Shown: positions 16,053 to 24,994 of the stretch, one piece after another
How positions within the stretch are numbered: the stretch's first letter is position 1
How the letters are laid out: each line of letters starts with the position of its first letter
Assembly: GCA_024642005.1 (NCBI GenBank)
Contig: JAHECA010000004.1
Location: forward strand, 1-64,000
DNA: 64,000 nucleotides
Reading direction: 5' to 3'
Source of the DNA: Robiginitalea sp.
GTDB lineage: Bacteria; Bacteroidota; Bacteroidia; Flavobacteriales; Flavobacteriaceae
The notes under the pieces: model-generated
What the model was told of the DNA's origin: nothing
The model's input: only the letters and a program-made list of their open reading frames with translations
Database searches by the model: none
Translations under genes and position numbers: made by a program

Positions 16053-16820
16053 ATGCGCAAACCACACCCGATACCCCGGATGGCGAGAATACAGTCCTTC
16101 CTGTTGCTGGTCTTGCTCGCCTGCGCCCCGCTGACTGATTTGCAGGCCCAAACCGGCGAGACCGGCCCCGACCACGCGCTCTGGGACGGCCTGCTGCGGA
16201 ACTATGTACGGGCCGACGGCCTGGTAGACTATCGCGGTTTAACAGCCCAGCGGGGACAGTTGGAGGCCTACCTGGCCGGGCTTGGCAGCCAGGTGCCAGA
16301 CTCAACCTGGGGCAGCAGCCGGCGGCTGGCCTATTTCATAAACCTCTACAATGCCCTAACCGTGCGCCTGATACTGGACCACTACCCCCTGGGCAGCATC
16401 CGTGACCTGCCCGACCCGTGGGGTCAGGTACTGATTACCCTGGGCGGACAGGCCTACAGCCTCGACGCCATTGAACACCAGGTACTGCGAAAAATGGGCG
16501 AGCCCCGCATCCATTTTGCCCTGAACTGCGCCTCCCTTTCCTGCCCGGCGCTGCAACCCCGCGCCTTTACTGAAAAAGAGCTGAATGCCCAACTCGACGC
16601 AGCCGCCCGGGCCTTTATCAACGACACGGCCCGCAACCAGATTACCCCCAGGACGGCCAGGCTGTCGCGCATTTTCCAGTGGTACCGCAGCGATTTCGGG
16701 AATTCGCGGGACAAGCTTACGGCCTTCCTGGATACCTATCTCGATACCCCACTGGAGCCCGGCTGTCGGATTGGCTTCCTTCCCTATGACTGGAATTTGA
16801 ACGAGGTTCCGCCCGAATGA
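16053..16820 (+). CDS. Exported DUF547 protein of the arsenosugar-type operon
   Basis: About 255 residues with a signal peptide (FLLLVLLACAPLTDLQAQ) and a DUF547 domain. Family motifs are clear: NYVRADGLVDYRGL, RRLAYFINLYNALTVRLIL, SIRDLPDPWGQ, LDAIEHQVLRK, RIHFALNCASLSCPALQPRA and IFQWYRSDF. The conserved Cys of NCASLSCP and the N-x-YN pattern suggest a papain-like or cysteine-based enzyme, but no activity is established. A second Met at 16080 would give a tidier signal peptide, so the start is uncertain by 9 codons. The stop overlaps the next gene by 4 bp. Confidence 0.82.
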   Translation: MRKPHPIPRMARIQSFLLLVLLACAPLTDLQAQTGETGPDHALWDGLLRNYVRADGLVDYRGLTAQRGQLEAYLAGLGSQVPDSTWGSSRRLAYFINLYNALTVRLILDHYPLGSIRDLPDPWGQVLITLGGQAYSLDAIEHQVLRKMGEPRIHFALNCASLSCPALQPRAFTEKELNAQLDAAARAFINDTARNQITPRTARLSRIFQWYRSDFGNSRDKLTAFLDTYLDTPLEPGCRIGFLPYDWNLNEVPPE

Positions 16821-17512
16821 ACCGAATCAGCATCATCATCCCTGTTCTGAATGAGGCCGAGGGCCTTCGGCAGCTCCTGCCCTACTTGCGGGAGCAGGCG
16901 CAAACCGGTGCGTTGTGCGAGATCGTTGTGGTCGATGGGGGCAGCAGGGACGGGAGCGCCGAGATAGCGGCATCACTGGGAGCCCGGGTAATCGCCTCCC
17001 CGCCGGGCAGGGCCGTACAGCTGAATGCCGGGGCCCGAAGCGCGCGGGGTGATCTCTTGTATTTCCTGCACGCAGACACCTACCCGCCTCCGGGCTATGA
17101 TGCCATGATCACCACGGCCCAGGCACAAGGGCCTGCCGCCGGGTGCTTCCGGTTGCGGTTCGACCAGCCCGGGGGAGTGTTGCAGTTCTTTGCCTGGTTC
17201 ACCCGCCTGAACTGGCCCATCTGCCGGGGCGGCGACCAGTCGCTCTTCCTGCCTGCGCAATGGTTCGGAGAATTGGGGGGCTACAACGAAGGGTATCGCA
17301 TCTATGAAGACAACGAGCTGACCAATCGAATATACCGTCGCTACGGTTTTGTGGTTTTGCCCGAAGCGGTGACCACCTCGGCCCGCAGGCACCGGCAGGT
17401 GGGTGCCCTGCGCCTGCAATACCACTTTGCGGTAATCCACCTGAAAAAATGGCTGGGCAGCTGCCCTGAATCGCTGTACCGGTATTACCTGAAAAATATT
17501 TCCCTGAAATAG
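16817..17512 (+). CDS. TIGR04283 family arsenosugar-associated glycosyltransferase
   Basis: A 231-residue GT2-fold enzyme of the group first called rSAM/selenodomain-associated transferase 2. It starts MNRISIIIPVLNEAEGL, has VVVDGGSRDGSAEIAAS (donor site), the metal motif LYFLHADTYPP, GGDQSLFLPAQWF and IYEDNELTNRIYRRY, and a C-terminal amphipathic helix (FAVIHLKKWLG). It uses a nucleotide sugar to glycosylate an arsenoribose-type or similar acceptor in the proposed pathway; the acceptor is inference from co-occurrence. ATGA overlap with the DUF547 gene ties it to the four-gene operon. It converges on the amidase gene with a 1-bp gap. Confidence 0.85.
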   Translation: MNRISIIIPVLNEAEGLRQLLPYLREQAQTGALCEIVVVDGGSRDGSAEIAASLGARVIASPPGRAVQLNAGARSARGDLLYFLHADTYPPPGYDAMITTAQAQGPAAGCFRLRFDQPGGVLQFFAWFTRLNWPICRGGDQSLFLPAQWFGELGGYNEGYRIYEDNELTNRIYRRYGFVVLPEAVTTSARRHRQVGALRLQYHFAVIHLKKWLGSCPESLYRYYLKNISLK

Positions 17513-17513
17513 C

Positions 17514-18581
17514 TCAGTGCGACTCGAAATCGAGGATGAGCCCCTCGCAGATCCAGTTGGCCAGGGCCTGGCGGTTGTCTGGGTCGAGGATGCGCTTTTG
17601 GTCGCGGGTATTTTTGATGTTGCCGATCTCGATAAAGGTGGTGGCCGGCAGGGTGTTTTTTACCACATACAGGTTGCTGCGGTCTTCAAAGGTGCCTGAA
17701 TACAAGCGGTTGGGCTGGTACTGGGCGTATTTTTTCCGGAACGTCTCGTGGATGCTCTCGGCCATCTCCTTGCCCGATTTGCTTTTTTCGTGAAAATAGA
17801 AGAACACATCGATGTTCTGTCCCTGACTGCGGCTGTCTACATGGGTCACTACCAGGCGCTGGTGTTTGCCGGTGTTTTCGCGATACAGGCTGTTTACGGC
17901 ATCGACGCGCTGCTTGAGCCGGGCCACCTGGTTCAGGGGAATTTCCTGGTCGGGATAGGCCACCTCATCTTTGTCCATTTCCAGGATGCGCGCATCGCGT
18001 ATGCCGTCGTCGGGGTCGCGGATAATCACATACACTTCGGCCCCGTTGGCAATAAGGTTGCGGGCCAGGCGCAGGGTTACGTCGTAGGCGTATTCGTCTT
18101 CGGAAATCGAAGCATCGCCATACCGCGTCATGGCCCCGGGGTCGGGCCCGCCGTGGCCTGAAATCAGATAGTAGACGGTATTCTTGAGACGGGTGCTCTC
18201 GGGTTTTACCTCGGCGTAGCCGGGGCCAAAAATGGGGTAAGCCTCTGCAGCCGGGCGGCCCTCATCCGAAATGGGCGCGGGAATCGCTTCCTCGGGAGTT
18301 GTTGCTTCGGTTGCTGTTGCCTCGGGAGCTCCCTTCAAGACCGGGATCAGGTAGGTCGATCCTTCGAAGAGGCCGGTAAGCCCGTGCATCCGGCTTTTGT
18401 TCAGGGTCAGGAATTCGGACAGGGAACGCGCCGGGTCGGCCCCGTGTTTGCGCAAAAGGGAATACACCCCGTCGCCCGGTTCGGCAACCACCTGCAAAAG
18501 GCTGTCCTGCGCGTGCAGTGAAGCAGCCCACATCCCACAAATCCCCAATACAAAAGCGTATTTGGCGTTCCCCATCCCCAT
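17514..18581 (-). CDS. N-acetylmuramoyl-L-alanine amidase (Amidase_3, exported)
   Basis: Zinc amidase that cuts stem peptides from MurNAc in peptidoglycan. About 355 residues from MGMGNAKYAFVLGICGMW, with a signal peptide ending near SLHA. A LysM-like or linker region (about 30-85, DGVYSLLRKHGADPARSL) and a Thr/Glu/Pro-rich stretch (about 85-115) precede the catalytic domain. Zinc ligands and catalytic Glu appear in ISGHGGPDPGA, SISEDEYAYD, VVTHVDSRSQ and TFIEIGNIKN. Starts upstream of 18581 lie beyond the likely transcription start, because an ATCTTTG element sits about 15 bp before it. It lies between the two halves of the redox/arsenosugar region but points the other way. Confidence 0.85.
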   Translation of the reverse strand: MGMGNAKYAFVLGICGMWAASLHAQDSLLQVVAEPGDGVYSLLRKHGADPARSLSEFLTLNKSRMHGLTGLFEGSTYLIPVLKGAPEATATEATTPEEAIPAPISDEGRPAAEAYPIFGPGYAEVKPESTRLKNTVYYLISGHGGPDPGAMTRYGDASISEDEYAYDVTLRLARNLIANGAEVYVIIRDPDDGIRDARILEMDKDEVAYPDQEIPLNQVARLKQRVDAVNSLYRENTGKHQRLVVTHVDSRSQGQNIDVFFYFHEKSKSGKEMAESIHETFRKKYAQYQPNRLYSGTFEDRSNLYVVKNTLPATTFIEIGNIKNTRDQKRILDPDNRQALANWICEGLILDFESH

Positions 18582-18634
18582 AAGTGTTTTACAAAGATTA
18601 TAAAAAAGGTTGCCAACTTGCAAGAGGGGCCACT

Positions 18635-19639
18635 TTAGCGGTTGCGGCTGTAGTATGACCGAATCACCTTTTCTGCGGGCTTGTTCTGGGGTGTAAATTG
18701 GTTGTCGGACGGCCCTCCCGATAACGGGTAGTTGATAAACCACTTCCAGACAAAGCCCCCGGCAAACCAGGGCTCATTCCAGAATTCCTCGAAAAGGGCG
18801 GTTTTGGCATTCGACTGGGCCTTCAGGTTTACCCGCTGCTGGTTCCGGTCTATGAGCCAGGGTTTTTTCGCGGTGTAGTCCATGCTGCGGTACCCGTATT
18901 CGGTAAACAGGATTGGGCGATCGAGCCGGAGCGACAATTCCTGCATGGGCTGTTTCCAGCGCACCCAGCCCTCTCGCAAAACGGCCACCGACGGGTCCCG
19001 TTCCTCAGAAAGGGGGAAGTAAGCGTCTATACCGATCAAATCGAGTTCTGCCCAGAAGGGGACCTGGTCGTATTCATCCCAGTTGGCGGCATAGGTAATC
19101 TGCCCGCTGAAACGCTCCCGCACCTGGGCGATTAGCTGGTGCCAGTATTCGGGCCGGGCCTTTACGAAGCGCTTCAGTTCGGTGCCGATACAGAACAACT
19201 CGGTCTGGGTTTCTTCGGCCAGGGTGGCATACGTTAGGATGAAGTCGGTATAATGGGATTCGAATTGCTGCCAATCCGCTTCGGACTGCATCTGCAGTTC
19301 GCCCGTAAAAAGCCCGCGCCAAATCCAGAGCTGGGGTTTCAGCATTACCTCGATGCCATTGCGGTGCAGCAGCTCGATATACTGCCGGGCCCCGGCACGG
19401 GTTTCCCCGTACATCTGCCGGTCGGTGTTGAAACTGATTTCCGGATTTCCCGGTTCGCGGATGAAGCCGTAAGGCATTACGGCGGCATGGTCGGCATAAA
19501 CACTGAGCACAGGGTCTATATGAGCCTGGCTGACAGCTTCGCCAGAGGCCACAAAGCTGACTCCGTTGATCTTGGCCACCCCGGCCGCCTTGCACGAAAA
19601 AAGGAGGAGCAGGAGCAGTATGGGCCCGATTTTTACCAT
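18635..19639 (-). CDS. GH113-like TIM-barrel glycoside hydrolase (lipoprotein)
   Basis: A 334-residue protein with a lipoprotein signal (LLLLLLFSCKAAG, Cys at about 16) and a TIM barrel of the GH113 (beta-mannanase-like) group. Motifs: INGVSFVAS at strand 1, MLKPQLWIWRGLF, LFCIGTELKRF with the probable acid/base Glu, LDLIGIDAYFPLS, and ILFTEYGYRSM with the probable nucleophile Glu. The C-terminal FVWKWFINYP closes the site. Substrate is a beta-mannan or related glycan by family analogy only. A TATCTTTA element lies upstream on the minus strand, near 19660. The gene is 53 bp upstream of the amidase gene, so both may share a transcript. Confidence 0.78.
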   Translation of the reverse strand: MVKIGPILLLLLLFSCKAAGVAKINGVSFVASGEAVSQAHIDPVLSVYADHAAVMPYGFIREPGNPEISFNTDRQMYGETRAGARQYIELLHRNGIEVMLKPQLWIWRGLFTGELQMQSEADWQQFESHYTDFILTYATLAEETQTELFCIGTELKRFVKARPEYWHQLIAQVRERFSGQITYAANWDEYDQVPFWAELDLIGIDAYFPLSEERDPSVAVLREGWVRWKQPMQELSLRLDRPILFTEYGYRSMDYTAKKPWLIDRNQQRVNLKAQSNAKTALFEEFWNEPWFAGGFVWKWFINYPLSGGPSDNQFTPQNKPAEKVIRSYYSRNR

Positions 19640-19751
19640 GTCTAAACGATTGATCGGATTAAAGATACAGATTTTGGGTTTCGTCGGCCGTTGCCTCGCG
19701 TAAAGTTCTTACTTTCCCTCCGACTTAAGCACCAACCACCAGCTGCAAGCC

Positions 19752-21053
19752 ATGCATATCGCCATTATTGGGAACGGCATTTCCGGGGTTACGGCCGCAC
19801 GACATGTGCGCAAGCGCTCCGACCACCGGATAACCCTGATCTCGGCCGAATCTGACTACTTTTTTTCGCGCACCGCCTTGATGTACATCTACATGGGCCA
19901 CCTCACCTTTGACCAGACCAAGCCCTACGACGACGGGTTCTGGGCCCGTAACCGTATCGACCGGCTTCGCGCCAGGGTTAAGGCCGTGCGCCCTGAAACA
20001 AATACCCTGCTTTTAAGCGACGGACGCGATATCGCCTACGACCGCCTGGTGATCGCCACCGGGTCGAGCCCGAACAAATTCGGCTGGCCGGGGCAAGATT
20101 TGGAAGGGGTGCAGGGGCTGTATTCCCTGCAAGACCTGGAATTGCTGGAGCAAAACGCCCCGAATAAAAACACCTGTCGGCGCGCTGTGATCGTGGGTGG
20201 GGGCCTGATCGGCATCGAACTGGCCGAAATGCTGAGAAGCCGCGATATTCAGGTAACCTTCCTGGTACGTGAATCCAGTTTCTGGAACGGGGTGCTGCCC
20301 GACCGGGACTCGGCCCTGCTGAACCGGCACATTCGCGAGCACCATATCGACCTGCGCCTGCAGACCAACCTGAAGGAAATCCTCCCGGGAGAAAACGGGC
20401 GCGTGCAGGCCGTGGTTACCGATTCGGGGGAAACCATCCCCTGCGACCTGGTGGGGCTTACTGCCGGGGTGTCACCGAACATCGGCTTTTTGAAGGGGTC
20501 GGGTATAGACCTCGACCGCGGGGTGCTGGTCAACCGCTATCTGGAAACCAACCTGCCCGGCATCTACGCCATTGGCGACTGCGCCCAGCAGCGTGCTCCC
20601 ATGAAAGGTCGAAAAGCAGTGGAGGCTGTCTGGTACACCGGCCGCATGATGGGCGAAACCGTCGCGCATAGCCTCTGTGGGCAGCCGACCGAATACCGGC
20701 CCGGCCCCTGGTTCAATTCGGCAAAATTCCTCGATGTCGAATTCCACACCTACGGGTGGGTTTCCCCGGAGCAGGCCCAGGGTGTCGACGAGGCCCATTA
20801 CCACTGGCGACATGCCGACAAACCCATCTGTCTGACCCTGGCCTATCGGATCAGCGACGGCGGACTGCTGGGGGTGAATGCCCTCGGGATGCGCCTGCGC
20901 CACGAAGTATTTGAGCGCTGGCTCAGCGATGGGCTTCCCATCGGCGAGGTGGTCAACCGCATGGACCAGGCCCTTTTTGACCCTGAGTTTTCGGGCGATT
21001 ACAGCCGTCAGATCAGGCGCGCCTTTGCAACCCATCAACCCCAACCCTCATGA
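19752..21053 (+). CDS. FAD/NAD(P)-dependent pyridine-nucleotide oxidoreductase
   Basis: A 433-residue cytoplasmic flavoprotein of the pyridine nucleotide-disulphide reductase class without the redox disulphide. The N-terminal FAD fold shows IAIIGNGISGVTAARHVRK, the NAD(P) fold shows AVIVGGGLIGIELAEMLR (about 143-160), and the second FAD motif is LPGIYAIGDCAQQ (about 275-287). The C-terminal about 110 residues (PWFNSAKFLDVEFHTYGWVS onward) are specific to this subgroup. The stop overlaps the start of the polyferredoxin gene (ATGA), so it probably passes electrons to or from that membrane protein. A TTG / TACTTTCC pair at about 19691-19717 is a plausible promoter. Confidence 0.82.
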   Translation: MHIAIIGNGISGVTAARHVRKRSDHRITLISAESDYFFSRTALMYIYMGHLTFDQTKPYDDGFWARNRIDRLRARVKAVRPETNTLLLSDGRDIAYDRLVIATGSSPNKFGWPGQDLEGVQGLYSLQDLELLEQNAPNKNTCRRAVIVGGGLIGIELAEMLRSRDIQVTFLVRESSFWNGVLPDRDSALLNRHIREHHIDLRLQTNLKEILPGENGRVQAVVTDSGETIPCDLVGLTAGVSPNIGFLKGSGIDLDRGVLVNRYLETNLPGIYAIGDCAQQRAPMKGRKAVEAVWYTGRMMGETVAHSLCGQPTEYRPGPWFNSAKFLDVEFHTYGWVSPEQAQGVDEAHYHWRHADKPICLTLAYRISDGGLLGVNALGMRLRHEVFERWLSDGLPIGEVVNRMDQALFDPEFSGDYSRQIRRAFATHQPQPS

Positions 21054-22633
21054 ATGCAGCCCGTACCATGTCCCTGGCCGGAGGTCCTCCTCAGGCGCTC
21101 AATACCGCTCAGCGCTTCGCTGTGTTCGCAGGTTTTTCCGGGCTGTTCGTACTGCTGCTGGCAGCTTTGGGCATTTCCTTCCCGAACCGGGCTGCCTGGC
21201 TTGCCGGTTCCCTGACCCTGATGCTGGCAGGGGTAGTCGGATACAGCTGGGCCTCCTACGCGTCACACCCGCCGGGCATCCGCAACGACGGGCTATGGTT
21301 CAGGCCGGTGTCGGCCCGCGGCCTTTGGGCCTGGGGCCTGGGCATATTGCTTACCGGCTTTTACATCGTGCTTTATTTTTATCCGCAGTACCTGGGGCAG
21401 GTACCCGACGGGCCCAACCGCGGTTTGGTCGCCTTCTTCGACCCGCTAAGCCGGGCGCTGAGCGGCAACCCGGCCAGCCAGTGGTTCGTGTACGGGACCC
21501 TCTACACCCTGGCCATCCTGGCTTTCGGCGTCAAATTCATCTGGAAATACCGCCACAACCGGTACGAGGTGCTTCGCACCCTGAGCGTCATGTTCTTCCA
21601 GCTCGCCTTCGCCTTTATCATCCCGGAGGTGATGGCACGCCTGAACGGAGACCTGCCGTATTACGATTTGAAGAACATCTGGCCCCTGAATTATTACAAT
21701 TTTGAGGGGTACCGGATCAAGGGCTTCCTCGGGGCCGGGAACCTCGGGCTGGCCCTGCTCCTGTTTGGAATAGGGTCGGTACTGGTCATCAGCCCGTTGC
21801 TCACCTATTTCTACGGGAAGCGCTGGTATTGCTCCTGGGTGTGCGGCTGTGGGGGCCTGGCCGAAACCGCGGGCGATCCCTTCCGCCAGCTGAGCGACAA
21901 GCGCCTCTTTGCCTGGAAGGTGGAACGCTGGGTCATTTACAGCGTTTTGGTCTTCGTGGTGCTCATGACCACGGCTGTGGTCTATTCGTACCTGGGCCCC
22001 GATACCCGCAGGTACTGGCTAAGCCGGCCGCAATTCCTGCTCGGTGTCGCCGGCCTGCTCACAGCGCTCTTCGCCTGGGTCATGCTCTTTCGTCGCAAGG
22101 AATTGCAGAAAGATGCCCAATACGGCGCATGGGCCTATTTTGTAGTGGTCCTGGCCCTGATTGGTTTCCATTACCTGAGCGATAGCCAGCACGTTTTCCT
22201 GTTCAAATCGGAAACCTTGCGCAAATCGTACAGCTTTTTGATCGGCAGCATCTTTTCGGGGGTGATCGGCACCGGCTTCTACCCGATTTTCGGTAGCCGG
22301 GTATGGTGCCGCTTCGGCTGCCCCATGGCCGCTATCCTGGGCCTGCAGCAACGGCTCTTCTCGCGCTTCCGGATTACTACCAACGGCGGGCAGTGCATTT
22401 CGTGCGGCAACTGCTCGAGCTATTGCGAAATGGGCATCGATGTGCGGGCCTATGCCCAGCGGGGCGAGAATATCGTCAGGGCCAGCTGCGTTGGCTGCGG
22501 CATTTGTTCGGCCGTGTGCCCGCGGGGCGTGCTCCGGCTCGAAAACGGCCCGTTGACGGGGCGCATCAACTCCCGGGAACTGGTGCCCGGCCATGAGGTC
22601 GATTTGTTGCAGCAGGTGCAAAAGCAGGCCTGA
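21050..22633 (+). CDS. Membrane polyferredoxin (NapH/CcoG-like 4Fe-4S protein)
   Basis: About 527 residues with roughly nine hydrophobic spans and four cysteine clusters. Two membrane-adjacent motifs, WYCSWVCGCGGLAE and VWCRFGCPMAA, resemble the NapH/NosR pattern; the first has an extra C-G-C arrangement in place of the usual CP. Two classic 4Fe-4S motifs follow: CISCGNCSSYCEMG and CVGCGICSAVCPRG. It would move electrons across or along the inner membrane. The partner is the overlapping flavoprotein gene upstream; the electron acceptor is not evident. Its place next to the arsenosugar-type genes makes a role in supplying radical SAM or reductive steps conceivable, but that is inference. Confidence 0.8.
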   Translation: MNAARTMSLAGGPPQALNTAQRFAVFAGFSGLFVLLLAALGISFPNRAAWLAGSLTLMLAGVVGYSWASYASHPPGIRNDGLWFRPVSARGLWAWGLGILLTGFYIVLYFYPQYLGQVPDGPNRGLVAFFDPLSRALSGNPASQWFVYGTLYTLAILAFGVKFIWKYRHNRYEVLRTLSVMFFQLAFAFIIPEVMARLNGDLPYYDLKNIWPLNYYNFEGYRIKGFLGAGNLGLALLLFGIGSVLVISPLLTYFYGKRWYCSWVCGCGGLAETAGDPFRQLSDKRLFAWKVERWVIYSVLVFVVLMTTAVVYSYLGPDTRRYWLSRPQFLLGVAGLLTALFAWVMLFRRKELQKDAQYGAWAYFVVVLALIGFHYLSDSQHVFLFKSETLRKSYSFLIGSIFSGVIGTGFYPIFGSRVWCRFGCPMAAILGLQQRLFSRFRITTNGGQCISCGNCSSYCEMGIDVRAYAQRGENIVRASCVGCGICSAVCPRGVLRLENGPLTGRINSRELVPGHEVDLLQQVQKQA

Positions 22634-22678
22634 TTTGGTCGGGAATGCTTTCCTTTGCAGCGCAGCTACCGAACCGGC

Positions 22679-23368
22679 ATGACGACCATCGACCTCATTA
22701 TCCCAGCCTACAATGAAGCCGCCTCCATCGGGGCAGTCCTTGCCGAGGTACCCGCCGAGGTGCGCGAAACCGTGGTGGTAGACAACCGTTCCACCGACGG
22801 AACAGGCGACGTGGCCCGCAAGGCAGGGGCCACAGTACTCCTCGAATCGCGCATGGGGTATGGGTACGCCTGCCAGAGAGGCGTAAATTATTTGTTTGAA
22901 AAATCCAACCCACCCCATATTATCGTATTTATGGATGGTGATTATTCCGACTACCCGGAGGAACTCCCGAAACTGGTGGCGCCCATCCTCGATGGCAGGG
23001 CAGAGCTGGTTATCGGGGCGCGAAACAAGAGCCTCAGGGAACCCGGATCGATGACCCCCCAACAGGTCTTTGGCAACTGGCTTGCAACTTTTCTGATGCG
23101 GATACTGTTCCGGTCGCGCTTTACCGACCTGGGCCCTTTCCGCGCCATACGGGCCGATGCCCTGAAAAAGTTGCAAATGGTCGATAAGACGTACGGCTGG
23201 ACGGTTGAAATGCAGTTGAAGGCGTTGAAGCAGAAACTCACATATACCGAAATCCCAGTGCGTTACAAAAAAAGAATTGGGGTATCCAAGGTGTCCGGAA
23301 CCGTAAAAGGCACTATCTTTGCCGGCATAAAAATCTTGGGTTGGATTTTTAAATACAGTTTTAAATAA
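22679..23368 (+). CDS. GT2 family glycosyltransferase (polyprenyl-phosphate type)
   Basis: About 229 residues starting MTTIDLIIPAYNEAASIGAV. The GT-A core is visible: VVVDNRSTDGTGDVARKAG, the metal motif IIVFMDGDYSDYPEEL, GARNKSLREPGSMTPQQVFG and TDLGPFRAIRADALKKL, then WTVEMQLKALKQ. The C-terminus carries a short hydrophobic segment (TIFAGIKILGWIFKYSF) instead of a full membrane domain. This matches the dolichyl/undecaprenyl-phosphate hexose synthase branch. It is separated by 3 bp from the processive glycosyltransferase that follows, so it likely primes or feeds the same glycan. A Met 8 codons earlier is ignored because the conserved sequence starts at 22679. Confidence 0.82.
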   Translation: MTTIDLIIPAYNEAASIGAVLAEVPAEVRETVVVDNRSTDGTGDVARKAGATVLLESRMGYGYACQRGVNYLFEKSNPPHIIVFMDGDYSDYPEELPKLVAPILDGRAELVIGARNKSLREPGSMTPQQVFGNWLATFLMRILFRSRFTDLGPFRAIRADALKKLQMVDKTYGWTVEMQLKALKQKLTYTEIPVRYKKRIGVSKVSGTVKGTIFAGIKILGWIFKYSFK

Positions 23369-23371
23369 TAT

Positions 23372-24856
23372 ATGGGACTAACACTCACTTACCTGATTAT
23401 CGCGATCTACAGCCTGGCACTGCTGCTGATTTTCTTTTACAGTCTTTCACAGCTCAATCTGCTGGTGAATTATTTGGGCCACAAACGACGCAATCAGGAG
23501 GCTCCCAAGTTCAACCTGCTTGACCCGAAAGAAATTCCTTTCGTTACCATTCAGTTGCCTATCTACAACGAAGAATACGTGGTAGAGCGGCTGCTCGAAA
23601 ACATTGCCAAAATCGAATACCCTAAAAGCAAGCTGGAAATCCAGGTGCTCGACGACTCCACCGACGACTCGGTGAAGCAGACCGCTGCCATGATCGAAGA
23701 CCTGCAAAAGCAAGGGCTCGATATTCAGCACATTCGCCGCGAAAACCGCGAAGGCTACAAGGCCGGCGCCCTGAAGGAAGGCCTGAAAATAGCCAAAGGG
23801 GAATTCATCGCCATCTTCGACGCCGACTTCCTTCCCGGCGGCGACTGGCTCAAGAAAACGGTCCCCTACTTCAAGGATGAGGAAATCGGCGTGGTTCAGA
23901 CCCGTTGGGGGCACATCAACCGCGACTACTCCACCCTGACCAAGATCCAGGCCTTCGCCCTGGACGCGCACTTTACCCTTGAGCAGGTTGGCCGCAACTC
24001 CAAAGGGCACTTCATCAACTTCAACGGCACCGCCGGTATCTGGAGGAAAGAGTGCATCTATGACGCCGGCAACTGGGAGGGCGACACCCTGACCGAAGAC
24101 CTCGACCTGAGTTACCGGGCGCAGCTTAAAAACTGGAAATTCAAATACCTGGAAGACGTGGAGACCCCGGCCGAGCTGCCCGTGGTTATCAGCGCTGCCC
24201 GTTCACAGCAATTCCGCTGGAACAAGGGCGGGGCCGAAAACTTCCGCAAAACGGTATGGAACGTAATCCGTGCCAAGAACATCCCTTTCAAAACCAAGTT
24301 CCATGGGGTCATGCACCTGCTGAACAGCAGCATGTTTCTGTCGGTCTTTATCGTGGCCGTCCTGAGCATCCCCATGCTGTACATCAAAAATACCTTCGGC
24401 CACCTGGGCTGGGTTTTTGAAGTGACCAGCTTCTTTATCGTGAGCACCATTATCCTGTTCGTTTGCTACTGGTTTACCTACAAGAGCATACAGGGCAGCG
24501 GGTTCGACAGCTTTGTAGACTATATAAAACTGTTCTTTACCTTTTTCTCGGTGGCCCTCGGCTTCTCGCTTCACAATAGCGTGGCCGTTCTGGAAGGCCA
24601 TATGGGCAAGCGCTCAGAGTTTGTGCGCACTCCCAAATTCAATATCAGCAACCTTTCAGACAGTTGGAAAGGAAATAAATACCTGGCCAAGAAGCTCTCG
24701 CCGAACATGATCCTGGAATTCGCCCTGATGGTGTACTTCCTCTTCGGGATGTACAGCGCCATTCCGCTGAATGACTTCGGGCTGTTCCCCTTCCACTTCA
24801 TGCTGTTCCTTGGGTTTGGCTTTGTGTTTTTCAAATCACTGACTGCCAAAGCGTAA
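23372..24856 (+). CDS. Cellulose-synthase-like processive GT2 (membrane)
   Basis: A 494-residue polytopic enzyme. One N-terminal span (LTYLIIAIYSLALLLIFFY) is followed by a cytoplasmic GT2 domain with VTIQLPIYNEEYVVERLLEN, QVLDDSTDDS, FIAIFDADFLP (DxD), LTEDLDLSYRAQ (catalytic Asp) and QQFRW (the QxxRW motif of processive enzymes). At least four C-terminal spans form the export channel. The motifs fit bacterial CslA/cellulose-synthase-like beta-glycan polymerases; glucose versus mannose cannot be told. No PilZ domain is present, so c-di-GMP control is unlikely. It is the middle of three consecutive glycosyltransferases and ends with a strong terminator. Confidence 0.85.
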   Translation: MGLTLTYLIIAIYSLALLLIFFYSLSQLNLLVNYLGHKRRNQEAPKFNLLDPKEIPFVTIQLPIYNEEYVVERLLENIAKIEYPKSKLEIQVLDDSTDDSVKQTAAMIEDLQKQGLDIQHIRRENREGYKAGALKEGLKIAKGEFIAIFDADFLPGGDWLKKTVPYFKDEEIGVVQTRWGHINRDYSTLTKIQAFALDAHFTLEQVGRNSKGHFINFNGTAGIWRKECIYDAGNWEGDTLTEDLDLSYRAQLKNWKFKYLEDVETPAELPVVISAARSQQFRWNKGGAENFRKTVWNVIRAKNIPFKTKFHGVMHLLNSSMFLSVFIVAVLSIPMLYIKNTFGHLGWVFEVTSFFIVSTIILFVCYWFTYKSIQGSGFDSFVDYIKLFFTFFSVALGFSLHNSVAVLEGHMGKRSEFVRTPKFNISNLSDSWKGNKYLAKKLSPNMILEFALMVYFLFGMYSAIPLNDFGLFPFHFMLFLGFGFVFFKSLTAKA

Positions 24857-24881
24857 ACCACATCAGAACCAAACTGTTCCG

Positions 24882-24919
24882 AACCGCCGGAAGCCTGAAG
24901 GCTCCGGCGGTTTCGTTTT
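24882..24919 (+). terminator. Intrinsic terminator after the processive glycosyltransferase
   Basis: The arms AACCGCCGG and CCGGCGGTT enclose an inner AGCC/GGCT pairing with one bulged A, followed by TTCGTTTTG. This is a stable plus-strand hairpin with a T-rich tail. Confidence 0.8.
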
Positions 24920-24994
24920 GAGAGGGAATGCCGCGAACGCATGGTATTGTAGGGAAATTTTAGTTACTTGTGGGGCGAAATCAAACTAAGCCAA

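Noticed and set aside
20878-21705. 275-residue gene overlapping the oxidoreductase and polyferredoxin
   Set aside because: It runs in another frame through two well-supported genes and is rich in Arg and Pro, as shadow frames in GC-rich DNA are.
22019-23176. 385-residue minus-strand gene
   Set aside because: Antisense to the polyferredoxin and GT2 genes; composition is that of a shadow frame.
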